64,000 nt of DNA from contig NZ_CP074441.1 of assembly GCF_018394055.1 (NCBI RefSeq), positions 1,426,001 through 1,490,000 of the forward strand, given 5' to 3'. Both the position numbers and the translations under genes were made by a program. The notes under the pieces were generated by a model. The model did no database searches, had not been told where the DNA came from, and was given only the letters and a program-made list of their open reading frames with translations. Each line of letters opens with the position of its first letter. Positions within the stretch are counted from its first letter, which is position 1. This DNA is from Weissella ceti (GTDB lineage: Bacteria; Bacillota; Bacilli; Lactobacillales; Lactobacillaceae). Below, piece by piece: positions 8,350 through 17,262 of the stretch.

Positions 8350-9021
8350 TCACTTAAAATCAATCAACAAACCCGAATTCCATTCTGGTAATACACATTT
8401 TTGTAGGACCGTCACATCCCCACCACAATCACACCACACATCTTGTTCCCATGCTTGACCCAAGGTTTGTTGTGGGAAATCTGATTTAGATAACCAACCC
8501 CAATTTTCAAGATCTTCGGCGAAAATAGTTGGGCCAAACAACAAGACTGGCTTCACCTGCGCCTTCAACAAATCATGCACGCGTTGCAGCATGCTACGTC
8601 GAACTAACCTTGCATCCTTAACTGTAATCACACCGACAACATAAGGGCCCATATCAATGACTTGGATTTGGATATGTGGACTAATAATCCGCTGCCAAAT
8701 GACACCTAACCGATTAGTTGTTAAGACACCCATTCCACGTTGACTCGTTGTGTGGAGTGTTTGTGTCGCCCAACCTAAGTGCCATTTTGCACTTGTTTTT
8801 TGTAACTCTTTCTGCAAACAGAGAAGCGGATTATCTTGATACAATCGGCTAATGCCATCATTAGCTAGCGTGACATTCGTTAATAGTTCTGGTGTTCCTG
8901 ATTCACTAGTTTGATCCGTACTTAATACTAAAATTGTATCAATCGACATCACTCTCATTTGTTGCAGAAAACCTTTAACATCTTGCATTTGCTTTACATG
9001 ATTCATGACAACCAATCGCAT
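8350..9021 (-). CDS. Degenerate endonuclease/exonuclease/phosphatase (EEP)-fold protein
   Basis: 223 aa; the ATG at 9021 is chosen because GGGGGAG is 6 bases upstream (a GTG one codon earlier is possible). The order of segments follows the EEP family: RLVVMNH at the N-terminus, IDTILVLST where 'YDVIALQE' is expected, DNPLLCLQKEL...WHLGWA, RGMGVLTTNRLGVI, a beta strand VVGVITVKDA where 'xSVHLGWW' would be, and KPVLLFGPTIFA where 'PVLLxGDFN' would be. The catalytic Glu, His, Asp and Asn positions are all changed, so it is probably not a nuclease or phosphatase. This is an alignment by eye. It may bind a ligand or be a relic. Confidence 0.5.
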   Translation of the reverse strand: MRLVVMNHVKQMQDVKGFLQQMRVMSIDTILVLSTDQTSESGTPELLTNVTLANDGISRLYQDNPLLCLQKELQKTSAKWHLGWATQTLHTTSQRGMGVLTTNRLGVIWQRIISPHIQIQVIDMGPYVVGVITVKDARLVRRSMLQRVHDLLKAQVKPVLLFGPTIFAEDLENWGWLSKSDFPQQTLGQAWEQDVWCDCGGDVTVLQKCVLPEWNSGLLIDFK

Positions 9022-9251
9022 CACATTCTCCCCCTGAACTTAGTTATGGGCTAATATTAGCGAAGCCATTCCAGTTATACAACCCCTTATATAGACGGCT
9101 TTTATGCACGTTTCTATTATTAAATTCATGTTTAACCGGCTTAACAAAAACAAAGTCGATTAGAACCGTGTTTCTATCATTTAAACCTTTTAGGCAGCAT
9201 AGCGAACTATTCACTGGGTTATCAAAAATTAAAAAACGAAAATAAATAAAA

Positions 9252-9273
9252 AAACCGATCTAAGGATCGGTTT
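9252..9273 (-). terminator. Terminator after ydbC
   Basis: Stem AAACCGATC / GATCGGTTT with a 4-base loop. The minus-strand tail is T7-rich. It lies right after the ydbC stop. Confidence 0.85.
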
Positions 9274-9278
9274 AATTT

Positions 9279-9611
9279 CTATAAATCACCTAATTTAGCC
9301 CAACCAGGTGCATCTGTTGTTTCTTCTGGAAGTTCTTCAAACACTTTAACGATTTCTTCTGGCACCGCATTTTGTTGGCCAGTTTTTTCAGCGTTCAAAA
9401 CATCTTCTAATACGGCTGACAACTTCACAATTTCATCATGATTAAGCGTCAATCCTTTCCCCATCTTCTTGTGGTCTGGTGACCATGTACGAAGATCAAA
9501 CTTAGGTTGGTTGTCTCCCCATTGAACAAAATTCAATTGTAGTTCCCAACCACTTTTACTTGTAGAAAGTGTCCCAAATTCTTGCAAGATTTCAAATTTC
9601 AAATCTGCCAT
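9279..9611 (-). CDS. YdbC-like PC4-family single-stranded nucleic-acid-binding protein
   Basis: 110 aa. The N-terminal 75 residues match the PC4-like YdbC proteins of lactic acid bacteria: LKFEILQEFGTLS, KSGWELQLNFVQW, then FDLRTWSPDHKKMGKGLTL, the signature. YdbC of Lactococcus binds single-stranded DNA like eukaryotic PC4. The acidic tail (VFEELPEETTDAPGWAKLGDL) is an extension that could regulate binding. It lies 17 bp downstream of ansA and is probably co-transcribed. The cellular role is unknown. Confidence 0.85.
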   Translation of the reverse strand: MADLKFEILQEFGTLSTSKSGWELQLNFVQWGDNQPKFDLRTWSPDHKKMGKGLTLNHDEIVKLSAVLEDVLNAEKTGQQNAVPEEIVKVFEELPEETTDAPGWAKLGDL

Positions 9612-9628
9612 ACAGCTACTCCTTTCAA

Positions 9629-10618
9629 TTAAACAAAGTTCAAGTCGTGCGCAATTGGTGTTTGCATCAAGACACGAATCTTATCCAAATCACGTGTATC
9701 TGCCAAGACCCACATCAACTTCGCAACAGCGGCTTCTGTATTCATGTCACCAACTGTGATTCCACCAGCATCTGCCACTTTCTTTCCTACTTCGTACAAG
9801 TTAATGTCTTGTCCTTCTTCTAGGATTTGTGTTGTGATAATCACTGGAATACCACGAGCAGTTAGCTTTTCGATCGCTGGAATTAGATTACGACGTGCGA
9901 ACGGTAAGCCACCATTTCCAAAACTTTCGATGATCACACCATGTGTTGTATCACCTAAGTAGTCAAACACTTCCACTGGCATTCCAGGGAATGCCTTCAA
10001 AACGAAAACGTTCGTATCGATTGCTAATTCGCTCATGACAATCTTATCATTCTCACGCGGTTCGTAAAGCATCTTGAACTGTCCATCCCCTACACTCGCA
10101 ATGTATGGGTAGTTGATACTTTCAAAAGCACCGTAACTCTTACTCTTCGTCTTAATCGCACGCGTTCCTGCCATCACCAAACCATTAAAGACCAAGTAAC
10201 CCCCCTTTAGGTCTGCTTGACTAGCAACAGTTAGTGAATCATGTAAGTTACGAATGGCGTCCGTTTCAATCATTTCTAACGGCACTTGTGAGCCGGTAAT
10301 CACGATTGGTTTGTTCACATTGTTCAACAGATATGACAACGCTGCTGCAGTGTATGCCATCGTGTCTGTTCCGTGTGTAATGATAAATGCATCGTAATCA
10401 TCCACATGGTGTTGTACACGCTCTGCCATCTTCAACCAGTCTTCTGGTTGCATGTTAGAAGAGTCTTTGTTCATGACCGTTTCAATTGACAAATTAATGC
10501 CAGGTCGAGGTTCAAAATACGTCATCAACTGCTCATCAGGCAGTCCTGGCGCTAACCCATTATCTGTTTCTTGTGAGGCAATTGTGCCTCCAGTGGTTAG
10601 AATTAGAATTTCTTGCAT
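9629..10618 (-). CDS. ansA: L-asparaginase, type I (cytoplasmic)
   Basis: Hydrolyses L-asparagine to aspartate and ammonia. 329 aa from MQEILILTTGGTIAS; the ATG at 10618 has GAGGG 8 bases upstream and is preferred to an in-frame GTG seven codons earlier. Both catalytic regions are seen: TTGGTIAS near residues 8-15, and ITHGTDTMAYTAAALSYLL with the second Thr-Asp pair. No signal peptide is present. It is followed closely by ydbC. Confidence 0.93.
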   Translation of the reverse strand: MQEILILTTGGTIASQETDNGLAPGLPDEQLMTYFEPRPGINLSIETVMNKDSSNMQPEDWLKMAERVQHHVDDYDAFIITHGTDTMAYTAAALSYLLNNVNKPIVITGSQVPLEMIETDAIRNLHDSLTVASQADLKGGYLVFNGLVMAGTRAIKTKSKSYGAFESINYPYIASVGDGQFKMLYEPRENDKIVMSELAIDTNVFVLKAFPGMPVEVFDYLGDTTHGVIIESFGNGGLPFARRNLIPAIEKLTARGIPVIITTQILEEGQDINLYEVGKKVADAGGITVGDMNTEAAVAKLMWVLADTRDLDKIRVLMQTPIAHDLNFV

Positions 10619-10700
10619 CGTATTTACCCTCACAATCACCTTTCAATTGTGTTTATTATCGCACATTTGGCGCGTTTTGTGGGCTAAATCTGAACAAAAA

Positions 10701-10731
10701 GAAAACACCAACAGTGAATGTTAGTGTTTTC
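10701..10731 (-). terminator. Terminator after the APC permease
   Basis: GAAAACAC / GTGTTTTC with an inner AACA/TGTT stem. The minus strand runs into TTTTTG. It separates the permease from ansA. Confidence 0.7.
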
Positions 10732-10745
10732 ATTACTTATTATAA

Positions 10746-12167
10746 TTAATCTTTATTTTGCACACTGTGTTTCATGCCATATACGAAGTAAACAACGGCT
10801 CCCATAGCAATCCAAACCATCGTCATCATAATTGATTCTAGACTAAGGCTGACAAACAATCCTAGACAGCACAATACTGAGATGATTGGTAATACTGGGT
10901 AAAGTGGTACCTTGTATCCTGAGTGATCAATATCCTTACGCTTACGCAAGAAGACGATTCCAAGTGACGCTGCTCCAAAGGCAATCAATGTTCCAGCAGA
11001 AACCAAATTCGCTAGCAATTCAACTGGCATTGCAGATGCCAAAATAACCGCGATAACAGTCAATACGATTGTGGCAATCAAAGGTAGGCCTTGGTTATCC
11101 AACTTAGACATGCCCTTTGGCAACAAACCATCCTTGGCGAATGAGTACAACAAACGTGATCCACCAATCATGAAGGCGATAATACCTGTAAACATTCCAC
11201 CTAACGCAACAATAGATAGTAGGTTAGCTGTAAAGTAGTGGCCTGCTTGACGCAATGCCCAGGCAGCTGGTTCTGCGTTACCTGCGTATTCTTGGTATGG
11301 GAACATACCAGTCAACACAGCCGCAACGGCGATAAACAATCCTGTCGCAACAACCAAAGTTCCAATAATGGCCTTTGGCATTGTCTTTTGTGCGTCAATT
11401 GTTTCAGCTGAGTTAGCAGCAATTGTGTCAAATCCGATGTAAGCGAAGAATACTTGCGCTGCTCCACCAACAATCCCTTGCATACCACCAAATGTTGTTC
11501 CGACTTCATGAGCTGGAACAAATGGCATCCAGTTAGTCACTTGAATTGCAGTTGCACCAACAACGATGAACAACAAGATAACTCCAACCTTCATGATAAC
11601 AAGCGTGTTTTCAACAATCGCCACACCCTTCATTCCACGAACGATTAGCATTGCTGTTCCAATCAACGCAATTGCACTCATTAAGTCCACAAAATTACCA
11701 TTAGCCATGTTGAATGATCCACTCAAAGCAGTTGGCATATCAACCCCTAGCCCACTAATAAATCCTTGGAAGTAGGCTGACCATCCTGAAGCAAGCAAAG
11801 CCAACGCAATCACGTATTCGGAAATAACGATCCATCCGATTAGCCAACCAATGAATTCTCCAAAAATAACGTTTGACCAAGCGTAAATCGCACCTGAGAA
11901 AGGCAACGCTGAGGCAAATTCAGAATAGGCCAACGCTGACAATCCAGCAACGACGGCAGCGATAATAAATGAGATAACGACAGCAGGTCCAGCGTAGTCA
12001 GCTGCGACGATTCCAGGAATTGTAAAAATCCCGGCTCCAACAATCGCACCGATACCCATTGCAATCAAATCTTTTGTTCGTAGTGATGGAACCAACTTAC
12101 GATTCGAATCTTCATAATTCGAAAGGCTTGCTCGTCGGCTCATTTTTTGCCAAACATTTCCTGCCAT
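10746..12167 (-). CDS. APC-superfamily amino acid permease (YfnA/CAT-like)
   Basis: 473 aa from MAGNVWQKMSRR; AGGAG is 8 bases upstream of the ATG at 12167. About 12 transmembrane helices. TM1 carries the unwound motif GIGAIVGAGIFTIPG, and the segment AQVFFAYIGFDTIAANSAET corresponds to TM6 of this superfamily. LRKRKDIDHSGYKVPLYP is the typical cationic/neutral amino acid transporter (CAT/YfnA) loop before TM11. The substrate cannot be read from sequence. The nearby asparaginase does not share a transcript with it, because a terminator intervenes. Confidence 0.88.
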   Translation of the reverse strand: MAGNVWQKMSRRASLSNYEDSNRKLVPSLRTKDLIAMGIGAIVGAGIFTIPGIVAADYAGPAVVISFIIAAVVAGLSALAYSEFASALPFSGAIYAWSNVIFGEFIGWLIGWIVISEYVIALALLASGWSAYFQGFISGLGVDMPTALSGSFNMANGNFVDLMSAIALIGTAMLIVRGMKGVAIVENTLVIMKVGVILLFIVVGATAIQVTNWMPFVPAHEVGTTFGGMQGIVGGAAQVFFAYIGFDTIAANSAETIDAQKTMPKAIIGTLVVATGLFIAVAAVLTGMFPYQEYAGNAEPAAWALRQAGHYFTANLLSIVALGGMFTGIIAFMIGGSRLLYSFAKDGLLPKGMSKLDNQGLPLIATIVLTVIAVILASAMPVELLANLVSAGTLIAFGAASLGIVFLRKRKDIDHSGYKVPLYPVLPIISVLCCLGLFVSLSLESIMMTMVWIAMGAVVYFVYGMKHSVQNKD

Positions 12168-12378
12168 AATTAATACTCCTATGTTTTCCTGTTTAATATA
12201 TGTATTCAAACGATTTACTTCAAAATCTATTATTAGAGAATGATTAGAATTTTATCATTAAACACGCCTGCGTGCAAGATAACTTAATTGAAATACAGGC
12301 ACAGCTGTAAAATATTATCTTTTTGAGCGTATTTCAGATAAAATTGAAGGAATAAGTTTACAATTTCGGGAGTCTAAT

Positions 12379-14121
12379 ATGTCACTTAAGTCCAAGCTCA
12401 AATCAGCATTATCTAGCCAATCTGCACTATCCTTCTATATCATAGCTGCATTTTCATTTCTGTTACTTTTACCACAAATCATGACACATAGTCCTATCCT
12501 TGGAGTAGATGCCCTATTCCATTTTAACCGTTTCTACGACACAGCTATGCAAATCGATCACGGGACCTTTAATTATTTTCAAACGATGTATGGTTTTAAT
12601 GGAAATGGCCGTATCATTAATGCTGTTTATGGACCTATCTTTGCCTATTTAGCAGGTGGATTACTCCTAATCTGCAAAAGCTGGTTTGTATTTGAAGTCG
12701 TTTCGAGCATTTTAGTTATTTTCGTTGCTGGTGTAGGGGTTCGTTACTTAGCACGTGCAATGAATGTGCCATTCATTGGGCAAATCATCGCTGCTTTGTT
12801 GTACATGACTATGCCGCTCACTAATCAATGGATGCTAAACCAGTCCTTTACTGCCGTTGGGGCTGCAGTGCTCCCTTTCGTACTAATCTATGGTGTTTAC
12901 TTTTATACAAAAAAAGAGAATTACCCCTGGATTAACTTAAGTGTTGCTTTGGCAACATTGACACAAATCCACTTTTTAAGTGCTTTAATCGCCTCATTAA
13001 CTTTGTTAATTTTCTTTATTGGCGCTCAATTACGTGCTCATGACACACTAAAATTATTATTCTGGCCACTTATTCGAGCTATGGCTTTATTCGGGTTACT
13101 AATTAGTAACCTTGTCATCACATTAATTGATGTTAATAGTACGAACAATTTAATGACGCCATTTATTCCCGCTGACATCATGAGTAAATCGATGCATTTC
13201 TCATTTGGAGATGCTTCATTACGCCAGTATGGTTTAACTGGTATGACGTTAATTATCTTCGTTATCATCGGAGCGACGTTATTTTATCGCCAATTTAGTC
13301 AAATCCAACGTGATAGCCTTTGGATTGGCACAATTTTTATCATCGCATCTTCTGTGTTAATCCCTTGGACCACACTGCGTACATTATTTCCCACGATTGT
13401 TAATACGCTACAATTTCCTTCGCGCTTAGCGGTTATTAGTAGCATTTTGACCGCTATCTTAGCCGGATTAATTTTCACTAAGCTACTTGCTTATAAGCCA
13501 GAATCACCATCGATCTATATAACAGTTTGGCTGGTTATTGTTGGATTAGTAACATTAAACGTCACTAACATCATTGATAACGGATTTTCATCTACACGTC
13601 ATTTCAATAAAGAGCGCGTCATGAAAAATCGTTCATATATGGTGAATAGTGGTAAACTTAGTGTAGAGGATGAACGTAAAGCATGGGTTGGTAATGATCT
13701 AACAATTGCTATGAAGATGATTCAAAAACAAACGCCGGATTATCTGCCAGTATCTAATTTAGCTCCTTCAGATGATGCATATCTACTTTATCGTCATGAT
13801 TTACTTCTAAATCCATTACGTCCAATTATCAGTGCATCACCCGAGTTAACAATGACATGGAGTGCTGAACAAGCTAAGCATTCCGTAATGGTACCAACGA
13901 TTGTCTACGCTCATTCTAACGTGACACACAATGGTCATACCATTGCTGAACCACGCACATCTAAAGTTGGTGCATTGATTATTGATCAAACAAAGGGTCA
14001 AAATGTCGTCACCAATGATTACGAACCAAACGCTGTATTCTGGCCCGTGATTTGTTTAAACTTACTCACTTGGATTGGCGCAATAATTGCGCTTAGTTGG
14101 CCTCGCCAACGGAAAGGATGA
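12379..14121 (+). CDS. Polytopic membrane protein, GT-C/YfhO-like, unknown function
   Basis: 580 aa with about 11-12 hydrophobic helices and an extracytoplasmic C-terminal part (about 420-550) before a last helix. After TM1 comes GVDALFHFNRFYD, an Asp-containing first loop like that of GT-C glycosyltransferases that use lipid-linked sugars. The overall look resembles lactobacillary membrane proteins loosely annotated as YfhO or 6-pyruvoyl-tetrahydropterin-synthase-related. I cannot assign a reaction. A good promoter region and GGGAG precede the ATG. The stop (14119-14121) lies 2 bases before the next start, so the two genes are coupled. Confidence 0.75.
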   Translation: MSLKSKLKSALSSQSALSFYIIAAFSFLLLLPQIMTHSPILGVDALFHFNRFYDTAMQIDHGTFNYFQTMYGFNGNGRIINAVYGPIFAYLAGGLLLICKSWFVFEVVSSILVIFVAGVGVRYLARAMNVPFIGQIIAALLYMTMPLTNQWMLNQSFTAVGAAVLPFVLIYGVYFYTKKENYPWINLSVALATLTQIHFLSALIASLTLLIFFIGAQLRAHDTLKLLFWPLIRAMALFGLLISNLVITLIDVNSTNNLMTPFIPADIMSKSMHFSFGDASLRQYGLTGMTLIIFVIIGATLFYRQFSQIQRDSLWIGTIFIIASSVLIPWTTLRTLFPTIVNTLQFPSRLAVISSILTAILAGLIFTKLLAYKPESPSIYITVWLVIVGLVTLNVTNIIDNGFSSTRHFNKERVMKNRSYMVNSGKLSVEDERKAWVGNDLTIAMKMIQKQTPDYLPVSNLAPSDDAYLLYRHDLLLNPLRPIISASPELTMTWSAEQAKHSVMVPTIVYAHSNVTHNGHTIAEPRTSKVGALIIDQTKGQNVVTNDYEPNAVFWPVICLNLLTWIGAIIALSWPRQRKG

Positions 14122-14123
14122 TT

Positions 14124-15023
14124 ATGTTAGCCATTGAAATGTCTGAATTCGGAACACCTGCGGTTCTTAAGGCCACACGTGTGGACACACCCGAAGTAAC
14201 ACCTAACCAGGTTTTAGTTCAAAACCACGCTATTGCAATTGATCCATACGACGTTAAATTTGTTGCAGGGATGATGGGTGACCAAAAATTGCCTGTCATT
14301 CCTGGATCAAGCGTTGTTGGTGAAGTAATTGCAGTTGGTGATAAAGTCACTGATTACAAGGTAGGCGATCGTGTAGCCGCGTCGCGTCATCTGAAGACCT
14401 ACGCGGAACAAGTTCCAGTCCATCAAAAGCATCTTGCGAAAGTGCCTGACAATATCTCAGATGAACTAGCCGTTGCTTCTGTTCTAGGCGCCGCTACAGG
14501 CTATGAAATGATTACAGCTGGCTTAGATGTTCAACCTGACCAAAACATCCTTATTACAGGTGCTGCTGGTGCTGTAGGAAGTGTAGCTGTCCAAGCTGCC
14601 TTGCTACGTGGTGCAAATGTATATGCACTTGTCCGCCCTAACCAAGCACAACGTGTTGAAGCATTGGGCAATGTAACCGTCATTGATGCAGATAGCATTC
14701 CTAGTGACGTCACCTTCGATGGTGCCCTTAATACAATTACTGATGATGTCACACTAGAACGTATTGCTAAGCAATTGTCACCAAATGGTAAGATGCTTAC
14801 TTTACTTCCTGTACCTACCTCTTTGGAAAATCAAGAGAACGTTCAACATGCATTCGCAAGCGCAGATGGTAACATTCTAGCTAATCTGTTAGCTGATATG
14901 TCTGCTGATAAGATTCACATTGCTATGGCAGATACTATGCCATTTAATGAAAAGAATCTTCAAGAAGCCCATCGTATGATGCTTGAGGATCACCCACAAG
15001 GTAAGCTCGTTCTTACTTTTTAA
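14124..15023 (+). CDS. NAD(P)-dependent quinone oxidoreductase-like MDR protein
   Basis: 299 aa, zinc-independent medium-chain dehydrogenase/reductase of the zeta-crystallin type. Seen: AIDPYDVKFVAGMM, VIPGSSVVGEVIAVG, the Rossmann motif ILITGAAGAVGSVAVQAALLRGA, and the C-terminal EAHRMMLEDHPQGKLVLTF. No structural zinc Cys cluster is present. The ATG at 14124 is preferred (GGAAAGG, 6-base spacing). It is probably co-translated with the upstream membrane protein, though a functional link is not obvious. Confidence 0.88.
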   Translation: MLAIEMSEFGTPAVLKATRVDTPEVTPNQVLVQNHAIAIDPYDVKFVAGMMGDQKLPVIPGSSVVGEVIAVGDKVTDYKVGDRVAASRHLKTYAEQVPVHQKHLAKVPDNISDELAVASVLGAATGYEMITAGLDVQPDQNILITGAAGAVGSVAVQAALLRGANVYALVRPNQAQRVEALGNVTVIDADSIPSDVTFDGALNTITDDVTLERIAKQLSPNGKMLTLLPVPTSLENQENVQHAFASADGNILANLLADMSADKIHIAMADTMPFNEKNLQEAHRMMLEDHPQGKLVLTF

Positions 15024-15085
15024 ATACTAAATACGAAGTTCCATTTTAATAAATTAGATCTTGCTCTCCTGACCTAAAATATCAT

Positions 15086-15130
15086 AAAACCCCGTTTGAA
15101 TTAGCCATTGCCAATTCAAACGGGGTTTTT
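15086..15130. terminator. Strong bidirectional terminator
   Basis: A 16-17 bp perfect stem (AAAACCCCGTTTGAATT and its complement) with a 10-base loop and T tails lies between the convergent oxidoreductase and tagG genes. Confidence 0.95.
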
Positions 15131-15152
15131 AAGTTCACACAATATTGGGTTA

Positions 15153-15980
15153 TTAAATAAAGTCCAAGAAACGATCACGGAAGCGCATATGAATGTGCAC
15201 TCCAACAATCAAGAAAATACTTACAATTCCCCAAAAAATGCATGTTAGTGTCATATTATCCCAAAATCCAACTGGATTAAGCATCAATGTTTCACGCATT
15301 CCCTTAATAATATAATACAAAGGGTTTAATTTTAGAATTTGTGAAATTGTCTCTGGAAGTGGCGGTGAGTCAATTGAAATAACAACTCCGGATACCCACA
15401 TTCCTACACGTAATATAGCTGCATAAGCATTATAGAAGTCCGGAATCAACACTGACACCGTTGACGTTACCAAGCTTAATGCGTACAAAAAGATAATCAT
15501 CGCAAAGAAGTAATAGAAATATTGTAACCACCACAATGATGGCCATACACCCAAACCAAAAACGATTACTAACATCACAACTACCATCATAATGAAATAA
15601 CGTCGTAATTCAGTGATAATGTCTGTCAATGGAATCGCAGATAGATTGAATTTCATACGTGCTAATAACTTCATTTGACGTTGAATACTCTTTGATGATT
15701 TTAGCATTGATGATTGCATGTAGAAATATGTAACCATCCCCAATGCAATCCATGTAACTGCACCAATTATTCCCGGTGTATGGGGATTATTTTCAGTTTG
15801 TCCTTGGCGGGCAGCAAACATCAATACCATAATCCCAATTTGTAACATTGGATCTGCAAATTGCCAGAAATTTCCTAAATAATTATCTCGATATTTTTGC
15901 TCATTATTATAATGCGCAATTCTTAGCATAGTATTAAAACTTTCTCGCAGTTCCTGTACTATTGTCCATACATTTCTCAC
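15153..15980 (-). CDS. tagG: Teichoic acid / polysaccharide ABC exporter permease TagG
   Basis: 275 aa ABC-2 permease with six transmembrane helices, pairing with TagH to flip wall teichoic acid or a related polymer across the membrane. Family features: NNEQKYRDNYLGNFWQFADPMLQIG near residues 25-50, and LKLNPLYYIIKGMRETLM before the last helices. It starts at GTG (15980) with GAGG 8 bases upstream, 5 bp after tagH. The gene order tagH-tagG is the reverse of that in Bacillus subtilis. Confidence 0.88.
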   Translation of the reverse strand: MRNVWTIVQELRESFNTMLRIAHYNNEQKYRDNYLGNFWQFADPMLQIGIMVLMFAARQGQTENNPHTPGIIGAVTWIALGMVTYFYMQSSMLKSSKSIQRQMKLLARMKFNLSAIPLTDIITELRRYFIMMVVVMLVIVFGLGVWPSLWWLQYFYYFFAMIIFLYALSLVTSTVSVLIPDFYNAYAAILRVGMWVSGVVISIDSPPLPETISQILKLNPLYYIIKGMRETLMLNPVGFWDNMTLTCIFWGIVSIFLIVGVHIHMRFRDRFLDFI

Positions 15981-15985
15981 AATGC

Positions 15986-17224
15986 TTACCTCTCTTGCGG
16001 CACTGTAATTACATCGCCCGCTTTCACTTGATCTGTTTCAAAATTATTTACACTTGCTAGGTCTTCAAGTGTAACATTTAGACTTTTTGCTAATTCTTCC
16101 GTACTCATGTCTGATGGCACAGTGTACTTATTCTGAATAACTGTCTTCTTTTCTTCAACCACAGAGACCGCTGATTCTGCACTAGATGCTTTTTTACCGT
16201 GCATCATCGTTGGAACATTTTTCTGAATATCTTTGAAGGAAACATTCATCACTTGCTTTGCAATTAATAGTGACGTCATCAAAATTAGCATCATCAAAAT
16301 GATCTTAGTGTTATTAGTCAATGTTCCAGCACTACTTTTTGGAACCGTCAAAGATTTCAATGCTTTTCTTGGAGTTCCTTTATCAGAACTTTCACGGATT
16401 TTCTTCTTCAAATCATCCATCGTGAAATTTTTTTGCGCATCTTTATGTTCTTTTTGATATGCCAATCGTTCTTTTTCAGGTAGTGCATTAAAATTTTTGA
16501 CGAACTTTTGGTATTCCGGCATCACTTCATCAGTTGGTCCATCCATGCGGATATCCCCATAATGCATCCAAATAATTCGATCAGCCATTTGCTTAATCTG
16601 GTTCGCTGAGTGTGACACAAAGAAGATTGTTTTTCCTTCTTCTTGGAACTTTTTAGTTCGCGCGATAGACTTTTCTGCGAAAGTTTGATCTCCAACAGAA
16701 AGGGCTTCGTCAATAATGATAATGCTTGCTTCAGAATAAACTGAAATTGCAAACCCCAACTTAGATTTCATACCAGAAGAGTAGCTTTTAACTGGTTGAT
16801 CAATAAAATCGCCTAATTCAGAAAACTCGATAATTTCGTCCATCTTTTCATCGATTTGTTTATCAGTCATTCCTTGCATCAAAGCTTTCAATCGGATATT
16901 CGCACGACCTGTTAATTGTGGACGCATTCCGGCTCCCACTGCGATCATTGACGTTTCACCGTTGATTTCCATTTTTCCACTAGTTGGTTGACGAATCCCT
17001 GCAACCATTTCTAGCAGCGTTGATTTACCGGAACCATTAGTACCAATAATTCCAATTGTTTCACCGGCATGCGCATCAAACGAAACACCTTTTACAGACC
17101 AAAAGCTCGGAATACCCTTATCCCAAAATTTAAAAACGGCTTTTAATTTATCTGATTGTTTTTCAGCTAAGTCAAAACGCTTGGTTACAAATTTAGCTGA
17201 AACCATTACTTTATTTTCACTCAT
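15986..17224 (-). CDS. tagH: Teichoic acid ABC exporter ATPase TagH with C-terminal membrane-LysM tail
   Basis: About 412 aa. The N-terminal ATPase (to about 245) has Walker A GTNGSGKST, signature YSSGMKSKLGFA, Walker B IIIIDEALSVGDQ and FFVSHS. The KGIPSFWSVKGVSFDAHAGE start is typical of TagH/RfbE ATPases. After a charged linker comes one transmembrane helix (KIILMMLILMTSLLIA), then an extracellular tail ending in a LysM-like domain (YTVPSDMSTEELAKSLNVT...VKAGDVITVP). Start MSENK is preferred but its ribosome site is weak; a TTG four codons earlier is possible. Confidence 0.88.
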   Translation of the reverse strand: MSENKVMVSAKFVTKRFDLAEKQSDKLKAVFKFWDKGIPSFWSVKGVSFDAHAGETIGIIGTNGSGKSTLLEMVAGIRQPTSGKMEINGETSMIAVGAGMRPQLTGRANIRLKALMQGMTDKQIDEKMDEIIEFSELGDFIDQPVKSYSSGMKSKLGFAISVYSEASIIIIDEALSVGDQTFAEKSIARTKKFQEEGKTIFFVSHSANQIKQMADRIIWMHYGDIRMDGPTDEVMPEYQKFVKNFNALPEKERLAYQKEHKDAQKNFTMDDLKKKIRESSDKGTPRKALKSLTVPKSSAGTLTNNTKIILMMLILMTSLLIAKQVMNVSFKDIQKNVPTMMHGKKASSAESAVSVVEEKKTVIQNKYTVPSDMSTEELAKSLNVTLEDLASVNNFETDQVKAGDVITVPQER

Positions 17225-17262
17225 TTGTTTTCTCAACTATCCTAATATGTTTATCTTCGTCC

